From Aeromonas bivalvium (GTDB lineage Bacteria > Pseudomonadota > Gammaproteobacteria > Enterobacterales > Aeromonadaceae), in assembly GCF_000819765.1 (NCBI RefSeq), contig NZ_CDBT01000063.1, forward strand, positions 62,001-126,000: a DNA stretch of 64,000 nucleotides, in the 5' to 3' direction. Below are positions 37,339 to 46,672 of the stretch, piece by piece. The position numbers and the translations under genes were made by a program. Under the pieces are notes generated by a model, which worked only from the letters and a program-made list of their open reading frames with translations, was not told where the DNA came from and ran no database searches. Positions within the stretch are counted from its first letter, which is position 1. The number at the start of each line of letters is the position of its first letter.

Positions 37339-38061
37339 TTAGCAGCAGGCGAGCTGGAAGGAGACATCGCCGATGGGCTGATCCTGGGTCGGCAGGAAGC
37401 GCAGGGCGAAGCGATTCTTGTGGCCGCTCAGGGTCGGGTAGCACCCCATGGCGTGGGGCAGGCGGATGCGGATCAGCTCCGCATTCTCTGCCGTGTCCTG
37501 GAAGAAACCATTGCTGGCCACCCGGTCGCTGAAGCTGGCCGCCTCGCGCCACAGCCGCAGCAGGAGGCCGATGGCGCTCATCAGCAGCTGGATGTCGCAC
37601 AGCCACTGTTCCATCTGCTGATGGCGCAGGGAGGGCGGCGTGGTCAGCCAGTGGTGCAGCTGGGGGACATCGAAGGCGCAGAGGCCGCCCGGGATGGAGA
37701 AGCGCTGGCGAATGGAGCTGAGCAACTTGTCCTCTTTCAGGCGGGAGCCGGGGCGTGCTGCCCCCAGCAGCTGGCGTGAAAGCTGGCTGCTCTCCTGCTG
37801 CATCTGCCGGATCTGTTCCAGGTCGACACCGGGCAGCTCAGCCCAGTGGCCGAGCCGCTGGCTCAACCGCTCGAGATCCTTGATGAGATCCGAGCGCAGG
37901 TCTCCCCGCTCGAGCAGTTCCTGCAGATCGAACAACCCCTTGAAGAAGGCGATATGAGACCAGGGGTGTTCGCCGGTCAGATTGTCGTGGATCTGGTTGA
38001 ACAGGGCTTCCAGACGTAGATAGGTCCGGCTTTTTTCGTTGAGAGGGAAATCGTAAATCAT
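37339..38061 (-). CDS. zapD: Cell division protein ZapD
   Basis: ZapD crosslinks FtsZ filaments by binding the FtsZ C-terminal peptide. From ATG 38061 the 240-residue protein starts MIYDFPLNEKSRTYLRLE and includes LFNQIHDNL, HPWSHIAFFKGLFDLQELLE and CDIQLLMSAIGLLLRLWREA, in line with E. coli ZapD (247). The frame runs on upstream to 38187 without homology. It is transcribed with coaE and yacG. Confidence 0.95.
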   Translation of the reverse strand: MIYDFPLNEKSRTYLRLEALFNQIHDNLTGEHPWSHIAFFKGLFDLQELLERGDLRSDLIKDLERLSQRLGHWAELPGVDLEQIRQMQQESSQLSRQLLGAARPGSRLKEDKLLSSIRQRFSIPGGLCAFDVPQLHHWLTTPPSLRHQQMEQWLCDIQLLMSAIGLLLRLWREAASFSDRVASNGFFQDTAENAELIRIRLPHAMGCYPTLSGHKNRFALRFLPTQDQPIGDVSFQLACC

Positions 38062-38098
38062 GCCTAATCCTGGCCAGCCATAAACCGGCCTAGTGTAC

Positions 38099-38713
38099 TC
38101 ACACTTGCCTGGCTTGTTGAGAGGCAAATGCCAGATATGTCTGGTGCAGGGCCAAAATTCGCTCCCGCAGCACCTCGGGGGCGCCATCCCGGTTCTCTAT
38201 GATGTCGTCGGCGGCGGCCAGGCGTGCCATTCGACTCGCCTGGGCGGCGACGATGGCCTTGGCCTGCTCGCGACTGACCCCGTCGCGTCGGCAGGTGCGG
38301 GTGATCTGGGTCTCTTCATCCACGTCGACCACCAGGATCCGGTCGGCCATGGCGGTGAGCCGGTTCTCGACCAGCAGGGGCACGACCAGCAGGCAGTAGG
38401 GGGAGCGTGCCGCCGCGCACTGGCGCTGCATCTCCTGGCGAATGAGGGGGTGGAGCAGGGCATTGAGCCAGCCCTTGGCGTCGGGCTCGCTGAAGACCCG
38501 CTCGCGCAGCCTGCGCCTGTCCAGGCGGCCCTCCTCGTCGAGCACCCCGGCTCCGAAGTGCTGGCGGATGGCCGCCAGGGCCGGCATGCCGGGCTCGACG
38601 ACCTCGCGGGCGATCACATCGGCATCGATGATCTCTATGCCCAGCTCGGCAAACTGGTTGGCGACCGTGGTCTTGCCACTGCCTATCCCGCCCGTGATGG
38701 CGACTACATACAT
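38099..38713 (-). CDS. coaE: Dephospho-CoA kinase CoaE
   Basis: Last step of coenzyme A synthesis: phosphorylates the 3'-hydroxyl of dephospho-CoA. The 204-residue protein starts [18 protein letters not shown] with the P-loop at residues 8-15, followed by [21 protein letters not shown] and [10 protein letters not shown]. It lies between tapD and zapD, the standard order in Aeromonas and Pseudomonas pil clusters. Confidence 0.97.
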   Translation of the reverse strand: MYVVAITGGIGSGKTTVANQFAELGIEIIDADVIAREVVEPGMPALAAIRQHFGAGVLDEEGRLDRRRLRERVFSEPDAKGWLNALLHPLIRQEMQRQCAAARSPYCLLVVPLLVENRLTAMADRILVVDVDEETQITRTCRRDGVSREQAKAIVAAQASRMARLAAADDIIENRDGAPEVLRERILALHQTYLAFASQQARQV

Positions 38714-38775
38714 GGGTTGGCGTGTCCTGTCGAAGTGTGATGCTGGTTTGTCTGGCATTGTGCCCCAGGAAAGGG

Positions 38776-39639
38776 TCAGAGCACCATGCGCAGATACCAG
38801 GCGCCGATCTCGTTGCCCCAGAGCATCGTCACCCAGCCGGCGAGGGCGAGATAGGGGCCGAAGGGGATGGGATTGCCGTGCTGATGGCGGCGCAGGGCGA
38901 TGAGGCCGAGTCCGACCAGGGCGCCGATCAGGGAAGAGAGCAGCAGAATGAGCGGCAAGGCCTGCCAGCCTAGCCAGGCCCCCAGGGCGGCCAGCAGCTT
39001 GAAGTCCCCGTAGCCCATTCCCTCCTTGCCGGTCAGCAGCTTGAAGGCCCAATAGAGGCTCCACAGCACCAGATAACCGGCCATGGCGCCGATCACCGCA
39101 TCGGCCAGGGGCACCCGTTGCCAGAGCAGATTGACCAGCAGACCGGCCCATACCAGGGGCAGGGTGAGGGGATCTGGCAGCAGCATCTTGTCCAGGTCGA
39201 TGAAGGTCAGGGCGACGAGCACCCAGGTCAGCAGCAGGTAGGCCAGCAGCACGGGCTCGGCGGGCAGGCGGCTGGCCACCACCACGGAGAGCAGGGCGGT
39301 CAGCAGCTCCACCAGGGGATAGCGCGCCGAGATGGGCGCAGCGCAGGCGCGGCAACGCCCCCTGAGCCAGAGCCAGCTTAGCAGCGGGATGTTCTCCAGG
39401 GCGCCGATGGCATGGCCGCAATGGGGGCAGCAGGAGCGGGGCACCATCAGGTTGTAGGGGGCCTGGGGCGGCGCAGCCTTCTCAGGCTCGAAGTAGCCCT
39501 GATACTCGGCCCGCCAGTCTCGCTCCAGCATGATGGGCAGGCGGTGGATCACCACATTGAGGAAGCTGCCTATGGTCAGGGAGAACAGAAACACCAGGGC
39601 AAGGTAGAGCCAGGGCAGGGCAGTTGCCAGTTCAGTCAT
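38776..39639 (-). CDS. tapD: Type IV prepilin peptidase/N-methylase TapD (PilD)
   Basis: Cleaves and N-methylates type IV prepilins and type II secretion pseudopilins at the inner membrane. From ATG 39639 the product has 287 residues; an ATG 14 codons upstream is possible. It shows the [11 protein letters not shown] segment, the cytoplasmic zinc tetracysteine (CPHC and CRAC), the catalytic aspartates in [11 protein letters not shown] and [14 protein letters not shown], and several transmembrane helices. In A. hydrophila TapD is known to be needed for aerolysin secretion. Confidence 0.96.
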   Translation of the reverse strand: MTELATALPWLYLALVFLFSLTIGSFLNVVIHRLPIMLERDWRAEYQGYFEPEKAAPPQAPYNLMVPRSCCPHCGHAIGALENIPLLSWLWLRGRCRACAAPISARYPLVELLTALLSVVVASRLPAEPVLLAYLLLTWVLVALTFIDLDKMLLPDPLTLPLVWAGLLVNLLWQRVPLADAVIGAMAGYLVLWSLYWAFKLLTGKEGMGYGDFKLLAALGAWLGWQALPLILLLSSLIGALVGLGLIALRRHQHGNPIPFGPYLALAGWVTMLWGNEIGAWYLRMVL

Positions 39640-39719
39640 GGATTGTATCGAGTCTCTAGTCAGGGGGAGCGAGTATATCATGGCAATCCGGCCGACGAGG
39701 GAGGCTCGTCGGTCGGGGG

Positions 39720-40961
39720 TCAGTGTATGACGGAACCCAGCTTGAAGATGGGCAGGTACATGGCGACCACCATGCCACCCACCAGCACCCCCAGCACCAC
39801 CATGATGATGGGCTCGAGCAGGCTGGTGAGGCCGTCCACCAGGTCGTCCACCTCCTGCTCGAAGATGGTGGCTACCTTGGAGAGCATGTCGTCGATGGCG
39901 CCGGACTCCTCCCCTATCATCACCATCTGGATCACCATGTCGGGGAAGAGATCCACGGTGCGCATGGCGACGTTGATCTGCATGCCGGCCATCACCTCGT
40001 TGCGAATGGCCAGAATGGCGGTGCGATAGACATAGTTGCCCGAGGCACCTGCCGCCGAGACCAGGGCATCGACCAGGGGGATGCCGGCGCTGAAGGTGGT
40101 GGAGAGGGTGCGGGCGAAGCGGGCCATGGCGGCCTTGTGCAGTATCATGCCGACCACCGGGATGGTGAGGATGAACTTGTCGGTGTTGTCACGCACCTTC
40201 TGATAGCGGCGCCAGGCTCGCACATAGAGGAAGATGGCGAGGGCGATGCCCCCGAATATGACATACCACCAATCCTGCATGAAGCGTGAAATGCCGATGA
40301 CGAACTGGGTAAAGATGGGCAGCTCGGCGCCGAAGCTCTTGAAGATGTCCTCGAACTGGGGAATGACGAACAGCAGCAGGATGGAGGTGACGACGATGGC
40401 CACCAGGATCACCATGGCGGGGTAGAACATGGCCTTCTTGATCTTCGACTTGAGCGCTTCGGCCTTTTCCCGGTAGGTGGCGATGCGATCATAGATGGTC
40501 TCGAGCGCCCCGGATTGTTCCCCCGCCTCCACCAGATCGCAGTAGAGGTCGTCGAAGTGCCTGGGGTGCTGGCGCAGGGCCTCCGACATGGGGGTGCCGG
40601 TCTCGACGTCGCTGGCTATCTGGCCCATGAGATCGCGCATGCTCGATTTTTCATGACTGCGGGCGATGATTTGCAGGCTCTGCACCAGGGGCACACCGGC
40701 ACTGAGCATGGTGGCGAGCTGACGGCTCACCACGGCGATGTCCATGGGCTTGATGCTGGCACCGCCCCTGGAGAAGAGGCCGTTGCTCTTCTTGTTGATC
40801 CGCGAGACGCTGACTCCCTGCTTGCGCAGCTCGGCCTTGACCATGTTGACGTGTTCGGCCTGGAGTTCTCCCGAGATCTCCTTGCCTTTGCGGTTGACCC
40901 CTTTCCAGCGGAAGGTGTGTACCTTGGCGGGGACGTTGCGCTTCTTCGATAGGGTCGCCAT
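39720..40961 (-). CDS. tapC: Type IV pilus inner-membrane platform protein TapC (PilC)
   Basis: Polytopic GspF-family platform that links the assembly ATPase to pilin addition. The 413-residue protein has two repeated GspF domains (AVVSRQLATMLSAGVPLVQS; ARFARTLSTTFSAGIPLVDA), each followed by GEQSGAL/GEESGAI, and three hydrophobic segments including VILVAIVVTSILLLFVIPQF. It follows tapB with a 45-bp gap. Confidence 0.97.
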   Translation of the reverse strand: MATLSKKRNVPAKVHTFRWKGVNRKGKEISGELQAEHVNMVKAELRKQGVSVSRINKKSNGLFSRGGASIKPMDIAVVSRQLATMLSAGVPLVQSLQIIARSHEKSSMRDLMGQIASDVETGTPMSEALRQHPRHFDDLYCDLVEAGEQSGALETIYDRIATYREKAEALKSKIKKAMFYPAMVILVAIVVTSILLLFVIPQFEDIFKSFGAELPIFTQFVIGISRFMQDWWYVIFGGIALAIFLYVRAWRRYQKVRDNTDKFILTIPVVGMILHKAAMARFARTLSTTFSAGIPLVDALVSAAGASGNYVYRTAILAIRNEVMAGMQINVAMRTVDLFPDMVIQMVMIGEESGAIDDMLSKVATIFEQEVDDLVDGLTSLLEPIIMVVLGVLVGGMVVAMYLPIFKLGSVIH

Positions 40962-41006
40962 CCTTGCATCCTTGCAATGGGGCCGCCAGGCGGGCGGCGT
41001 GATGGG

Positions 41007-42713
41007 TTAGTGGGTGGTGATCCGGTTGATCTCGCTCAGGCTGGTCACGCCGAGGCGAGCTTTCTCCAGGCCCGACAGTCGCAGGGTGTGCATCCCCTCC
41101 TCCTGGGCGATGGCGGCGATCTGCAGCGAATTCGCCCCCTGCATGATGAGCTTGGCAATGTTTTCCGACATCAGCAGGATTTCATAGATGCCGACCCGCC
41201 CCTTGTAGCCCCCGGTACACTCCTTGCAGCCCTTGGGCTTGAACAGCCGGATCCCGGCGGCGACCTGCCGGGAGCTGAACCCCAGCGTAAACAGCTCGGC
41301 TTCCGGAATGACCTCGGGCTCCTTGCAGTGATCGCACAGCTTGCGGGCAAGGCGCTGGGCCATGATGAGGGTCACCGAGGAGGCGATGTTGAACGCGGGC
41401 ACCCCCATGTTCATCATCCGGGTCAGGGTCTCGGCCGCCGAGTTGGTGTGCAGGGTGGAGAGCACCAGGTGGCCGGTCTGGGCCGCCTTAATGGCGATCT
41501 CGGCGGTTTCCAGATCCCGTATCTCCCCCACCATGACGATGTCCGGATCCTGGCGCAGGAAGGAGCGCAATGCGCTGGCGAAGGTGAGCCCCGCCTTGGG
41601 GTTGACCTGCACCTGATTGACCCCGGGCAGGTTGATCTCCACCGGGTCTTCCGCGGTGGAGATGTTGACCTCCTGGGTGTTGAGGATGTTGAGGCCGGTA
41701 TAGAGGGAGACCGTCTTGCCGGACCCCGTGGGACCGGTCACCAGTATCATGCCCTGGGGCTTGGCAAGGGCGGTCAGGTATTGCTGCTTCTGGGCCTCAT
41801 CGAAGCCGAGCTGGTCGATGTTGAGGCGCGCCGCCGAGGAGTCGAGCAGGCGGATGACCACCTTTTCGCCCCACATGGTGGGCAGGGTGTTGACCCGCAT
41901 GTCCATGGAGCGGTTGCGCGACAGCTTGAGCTTGATGCGGCCATCCTGGGGCAGGCGCCGCTCGGCGATATCGAGTCTGGCCATCACCTTGAGGCGGGCG
42001 GCGAAGCGGCTGGCCAGGTTGACCGGCGGGGTGGCGGCCTCGTGCAGTATGCCGTCGATGCGAAAGCGGATGCGGTACTTGAACTCATAGGGCTCGAAGT
42101 GCAGATCCGATGCCCCCTGCCGGATGGCATCCATCAGTATCTTGTTGATGTATTTGACGATGGGGGCATCGTCGTCGGCGGTATTGACGTGCTCGTCGAG
42201 GCGGCTGGCCTCGTCGGCCACCTCGAGGGCCGAGATCTCGGCCTCGTCGATGTCATCCATGCCCAGGGCATCGTGCTCGCTCTCCAGCAGCTTGGCGATG
42301 GCCTGGCTCAACTTGTCCTCTTCGACCAGCAGGGCCTCGGTGTGCAGGCCGAAGCTGAAGCCGAAATCCTCCAGCGCCGCCACATTGGTGGGGTCGGACA
42401 TGGCGATGTAGAGGGTATGGCCCTGGGTGTAGATGGGCAGCACATGATGCTTTTCGATCAGCTTCTGGTTGAGGTACTTCTGCGGGATCTCGGCCAGATC
42501 GAAGGCGGCAAGATCCAGCAGAGGTACCCCATATTCCAGCTCGCAGAACTCGGCCAGCGTCTTGCTGGCGAGGATCTGGTTCTCGATAAGGTAGGTGACC
42601 AGGGGTTTGCGCTGGGCGCGGGCCTGGCTCAGGTAGTGGTGTGAGTCGGACTCACTGATCAGGGAGGAAGCGGCCAGGCTCAGGGCCAGGCCGCTATGGG
42701 GGCTAGAGGTCAT
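41007..42713 (-). CDS. tapB: Type IV pilus assembly ATPase TapB (PilB)
   Basis: Hexameric cytoplasmic ATPase for pilus extension. The 568-residue protein has an N-terminal GspE-N domain (about residues 50-150), Walker [13 protein letters not shown], the Asp box, the Walker B region [12 protein letters not shown], His box [16 protein letters not shown] and a zinc tetracysteine (CDHC, CKEC). It begins 3 bp after tapA, so pilin and ATPase are on one transcript. Confidence 0.97.
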   Translation of the reverse strand: MTSSPHSGLALSLAASSLISESDSHHYLSQARAQRKPLVTYLIENQILASKTLAEFCELEYGVPLLDLAAFDLAEIPQKYLNQKLIEKHHVLPIYTQGHTLYIAMSDPTNVAALEDFGFSFGLHTEALLVEEDKLSQAIAKLLESEHDALGMDDIDEAEISALEVADEASRLDEHVNTADDDAPIVKYINKILMDAIRQGASDLHFEPYEFKYRIRFRIDGILHEAATPPVNLASRFAARLKVMARLDIAERRLPQDGRIKLKLSRNRSMDMRVNTLPTMWGEKVVIRLLDSSAARLNIDQLGFDEAQKQQYLTALAKPQGMILVTGPTGSGKTVSLYTGLNILNTQEVNISTAEDPVEINLPGVNQVQVNPKAGLTFASALRSFLRQDPDIVMVGEIRDLETAEIAIKAAQTGHLVLSTLHTNSAAETLTRMMNMGVPAFNIASSVTLIMAQRLARKLCDHCKEPEVIPEAELFTLGFSSRQVAAGIRLFKPKGCKECTGGYKGRVGIYEILLMSENIAKLIMQGANSLQIAAIAQEEGMHTLRLSGLEKARLGVTSLSEINRITTH

Positions 42714-42716
42714 GGA

Positions 42717-43145
42717 TTAGCATTTGCCATCGGTTCTGCAAGAGCCTGAAATAGCCCAAAGTACTTGCCCCCCAGCTGCAAGCGATCCCGAAGTTGCTAG
42801 CTGATAGGTGGAGCTGTCTAAATCTGCTGTGGCTAAACCAGTAATAGTGATACCTGTTCCTGAGGTGGCGACCCCTGCACTTTGGAAGTTCTGAGTGGTG
42901 GCTGATGCGCCAGACAAAGCCGCATTACCTGCCGCAGTACAATCAGCCAAGAGAGATGTACCAGTGTAACCTTGCACACAGACCTCGACGGCCGTTTTTG
43001 CTGGGCCAACCGCAGCGATCACCTCCGAAAATTTGGCGCGCTTGGTATAACTCTGATACGCCGGCAGGGCGATGGCGGCGAGAATGGCGACGATGGCCAC
43101 GACTATCATCAGTTCGATCAGGGTAAAGCCGGTTTGCTTTCTCAT
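42717..43145 (-). CDS. tapA: Type IV major pilin TapA (PilA)
   Basis: Pilus subunit, 142 residues from ATG 43145 (a TTG two codons earlier is rejected). The short leader MRKQTG is cut by TapD before F, giving the classic [20 protein letters not shown] helix. The rest has two cysteine pairs, C...C around residues 56-70 and the terminal CRTDGKC, expected to close the D-region. The part after the first ~50 codons is visibly richer in A/T than the neighbouring tap genes, which fits replacement of the exposed part by recombination. Confidence 0.95.
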   Translation of the reverse strand: MRKQTGFTLIELMIVVAIVAILAAIALPAYQSYTKRAKFSEVIAAVGPAKTAVEVCVQGYTGTSLLADCTAAGNAALSGASATTQNFQSAGVATSGTGITITGLATADLDSSTYQLATSGSLAAGGQVLWAISGSCRTDGKC

Positions 43146-43541
43146 CTTCAATGTCCTTATTTCAAATGGGTCCTGATAACGCTGGCGGTGACCTCACCGC
43201 TGTTGGCAGCTTAGTCAAGGCATCGTACTTGGCAACAGCGTCATGCAGATTAGTTGACGTGTCTCAAAATAGTGATGCAAATGGATAAAAATCAGGAGGT
43301 TAGCAGTCTCCTTTGGTTCCCTGTCATGCAGTCGGCCTGTCAGCTTGCTCCTTTTGCCTTGGGTGGGTCTTGCCTAAAGAAAAGGCGCCAATGGCGTCTT
43401 TTGCAAGTCAGGATCCAGCAGGGATGCGCTTTTCTCTGGTGTGCGCCTAACGAGGTGATGCTGTGGGGATTGGCGTGTCTTTGACGGCGGGAGCAAGGAG
43501 GGGGCTTCCCCCTGTCAGTGGGGGAAGCGGGGGGCTGGGGG
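43146..43541 (-). promoter_or_regulatory. Intergenic region upstream of tapA, downstream of nadC (396 bp)
   Basis: AT-rich for this window and without a convincing gene (a 76-codon plus-strand frame here has no support). It holds a 7+7-bp palindrome GCGGTGACCTCACCGC (43185-43200) about 40 bp before tapA; a terminator for nadC, AAAAGGCGCC / GGCGTCTTTT (43380-43402), with a good T-tract on the minus strand; and a 9-bp stem GCTTCCCCC / GGGGGAAGC (43504-43528) just after nadC. I found no sigma-54 site in register. Confidence 0.5.
43380..43402 (-). terminator. nadC-side terminator
   Basis: 10-bp stem with one G-T pair and a 3-nt loop; read on the minus strand it ends GGCGCCTTTTCTTT. It separates the nadC transcript from tapA. 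Confidence 0.65.
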
Positions 43542-44892
<1,351 letters not shown>

Positions 44893-44991
44893 CAGGCGCT
44901 CCCCTCTGGCCGGGGCGTCGTGAGTCTGGGGCTGGCTGAGCCGCTTCGAGGGACGGTAACGGGCACATCAATACCATGAGCAAGAGAGACC

Positions 44992-45564
44992 ATGACCCAG
45001 CCTAACACACTATTTTCCATTGATTCAGAGGGTTGGTGCGAGCAGGCCCGCAAGGTGCCGTCGCCCCATCACAACGAGCGGGCCAGGCCGGAAGACGTCT
45101 CCCTGCTGGTGGTCCATGGCATCAGCCTGCCGCCGGGCCAGTTTGGCGGTCCCTTTATCGACGATCTGTTTCTTGGCCGACTGGACCCGGGCGCCCACCC
45201 TTACTTTGCCGACATCCATCAGTTGCGGGTCTCGGCCCACTGCCTGATCCGCCGCGATGGGGAGCTGGTGCAATATGTCTCCTTCCTGGCCCGGGCATGG
45301 CACGCTGGCGTCTCTTGCTGGGAGGGGAGAGAGGCCTGTAACGATTACTCCATCGGCATCGAGCTGGAGGGGACGGACGAGCTGCCCTACAGCGATGCCC
45401 AGTATGAGGTGCTGACCCGTCTCACCAGTGCCATCCAGGCCCGCTTTCCCGCCGTGCTGGCCGATCGGGTGGTGGGTCATTGTGACATAGCGCCGGGGCG
45501 CAAGACGGATCCGGGCGCGAGTTTTGACTGGCGGCGATATCGCCAGAGGCTCAACAAAAATTGA
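44992..45564 (+). CDS. ampD: 1,6-anhydro-N-acetylmuramyl-L-alanine amidase AmpD
   Basis: Cytoplasmic zinc amidase that recycles anhydro-muropeptides and so restrains AmpC-type beta-lactamase induction. The 190-residue protein has zinc ligands H42 (VVHGIS), H163 (VGHCDIAPGRKTDPG) and D173, with catalytic E124 in IGIELEGTDE. It faces nadC as in many gammaproteobacteria. ampE, its usual partner, does not follow; the next gene is pdhR. A strong terminator closes the gene. Confidence 0.96.
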   Translation: MTQPNTLFSIDSEGWCEQARKVPSPHHNERARPEDVSLLVVHGISLPPGQFGGPFIDDLFLGRLDPGAHPYFADIHQLRVSAHCLIRRDGELVQYVSFLARAWHAGVSCWEGREACNDYSIGIELEGTDELPYSDAQYEVLTRLTSAIQARFPAVLADRVVGHCDIAPGRKTDPGASFDWRRYRQRLNKN

Positions 45565-45597
45565 GTTGGTTAAAATCTATTTTGTGTTTTTAAGATC

Positions 45598-45628
45598 AAT
45601 GGCTTGTCGCACCGACAAGCCATTTTTT
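45598..45628 (+). terminator. ampD terminator
   Basis: Perfect 12-bp stem AATGGCTTGTCG / CGACAAGCCATT with a 3-nt loop and a following TTTT run. Confidence 0.92.
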
Positions 45629-45670
45629 CTGGCTGTTGCCGGAATGTTGTCTGTGATCTGGCTCATGAAT

Positions 45671-45685
45671 ATTGGTCAGACCATT
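45671..45685 (+). promoter_or_regulatory. Distal PdhR-type box
   Basis: ATTGGTCAGACCATT fits the PdhR half-site pattern ATTGGTnnnACCAAT with one mismatch. Its centre is 139 bp upstream of the proximal palindrome. Confidence 0.55.
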
Positions 45686-45742
45686 TTCTATGAGTGAGAT
45701 CATATTTTCTTCTTGTTACCCACAAATGGGTGGTTTACTTTC

Positions 45743-45756
45743 TTGATACAGATCAG
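45743..45756 (+). promoter_or_regulatory. FNR-type site upstream of pdhR
   Basis: TTGATACAGATCAG matches the FNR consensus TTGATnnnnATCAA in 9 of 10 defined bases. Anaerobic repression of pdhR-aceEF by FNR would fit E. coli. Its centre is about 91 bp before the pdhR ATG. Confidence 0.55.
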
Positions 45757-45807
45757 ATTTTGGGTGGACATTTCCCAGCCCCTCTGCTAATTTTCGCTCC
45801 ATTCATA

Positions 45808-45826
45808 AAATTGGTAATACCAATTT
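45808..45826 (+). promoter_or_regulatory. Proximal PdhR operator
   Basis: AAATTGGTAATACCAATTT is a perfect 19-bp palindrome containing the PdhR core TTGGTnnnACCAA, 14 bp before the pdhR ATG. It fits autorepression relieved by pyruvate. Confidence 0.85.
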
Positions 45827-45840
45827 AACAAAGCTGCCCC

Positions 45841-46605
45841 ATGCCCTATCGTCGAATTACCCAACCCAAATTGGCCGACGCCATCGTCGCCGAGCTGGAA
45901 CACATGATCCTGGAGGGCAGCCTGCAGCCTGGCCAGAAGTTGCCGCCCGAGCGGGAACTCGCCATCCAGTTTCAGGTGTCACGTCCCTCCCTGCGGGAGG
46001 CTATCCAGCGTCTGGAGGCTCGCGGGTTGTTGTATCGTCGTCAGGGCGGTGGCACCTATGTGCAAAATGGGTTGAGCCAGGGGATCGCCGATCCCCTGTT
46101 CGAGCTGCTCAGCACCCATCCGGAAGCCCAGTATGACCTGCTGGAGTTTCGCCACGCCCTGGAAGGCATCTGTGCCTACTATGCTGCGTTGCGGGGAACC
46201 GAGGCAGACTTCGAGCGCATCCGCGCCGCCCAGGCGGCGATCGAGGCGGCGGGTCAGCAGGGGTCCCTTGCGAGTGAGTCGAGCGCCGTTACCCAGTTCT
46301 ATCTGGCGGTGGCCGAGGCCTCCCACAATGTGGTGCTGCTGCACCTGCTGCGGGCCATGGGCCCCATGCTCGAGCAGAACATTTTGCGAAATAACGAGAT
46401 TTTGAATCGCCGTCCGGGAGTGGTCGCCAAGATCCGTCGCCATCGTGCGTCGCTGATCGAGGCTATCCTGTCGGGGGCTCCGGAGCGGGCCAGGACAGCT
46501 TGTCATGAGCACCTGGCCTTTATCGAGGACACCTTGTTGGATATGCAGAGGGAAGACAGCCGGATCCAGCGATCCATGCGTCGGATCCGTCAGCAGGAAA
46601 ACTAA
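45841..46605 (+). CDS. pdhR: Pyruvate-responsive repressor PdhR
   Basis: GntR/FadR-family repressor of the pyruvate dehydrogenase operon. The 254-residue protein has the N-terminal winged helix ([51 protein letters not shown]) and an all-helical FCD effector domain ([40 protein letters not shown]). It lies 67 bp before aceE and carries its own operator. Confidence 0.95.
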   Translation: MPYRRITQPKLADAIVAELEHMILEGSLQPGQKLPPERELAIQFQVSRPSLREAIQRLEARGLLYRRQGGGTYVQNGLSQGIADPLFELLSTHPEAQYDLLEFRHALEGICAYYAALRGTEADFERIRAAQAAIEAAGQQGSLASESSAVTQFYLAVAEASHNVVLLHLLRAMGPMLEQNILRNNEILNRRPGVVAKIRRHRASLIEAILSGAPERARTACHEHLAFIEDTLLDMQREDSRIQRSMRRIRQQEN

Positions 46606-46672
46606 TCCCACAAGGCTTTATTGTCGAATTTTGCGCAACTTACATCCCGTGCAATAACAATAGGAACCAGCC

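Noticed and set aside
38714-39421. Long N-terminal extension of coaE on the minus strand
   Set aside because: Overlaps tapD in another frame; CoaE homology starts at the ATG 38713.
43220-43260. Sigma-54 promoter for tapA on the minus strand
   Set aside because: The best candidate (TGCATG...TTGCC) has the wrong spacing and lacks the GG of the -24 element.
43254-43484. 76-codon plus-strand frame in the tapA-nadC gap
   Set aside because: No ribosome site, no recognisable domain, and it spans a terminator hairpin.
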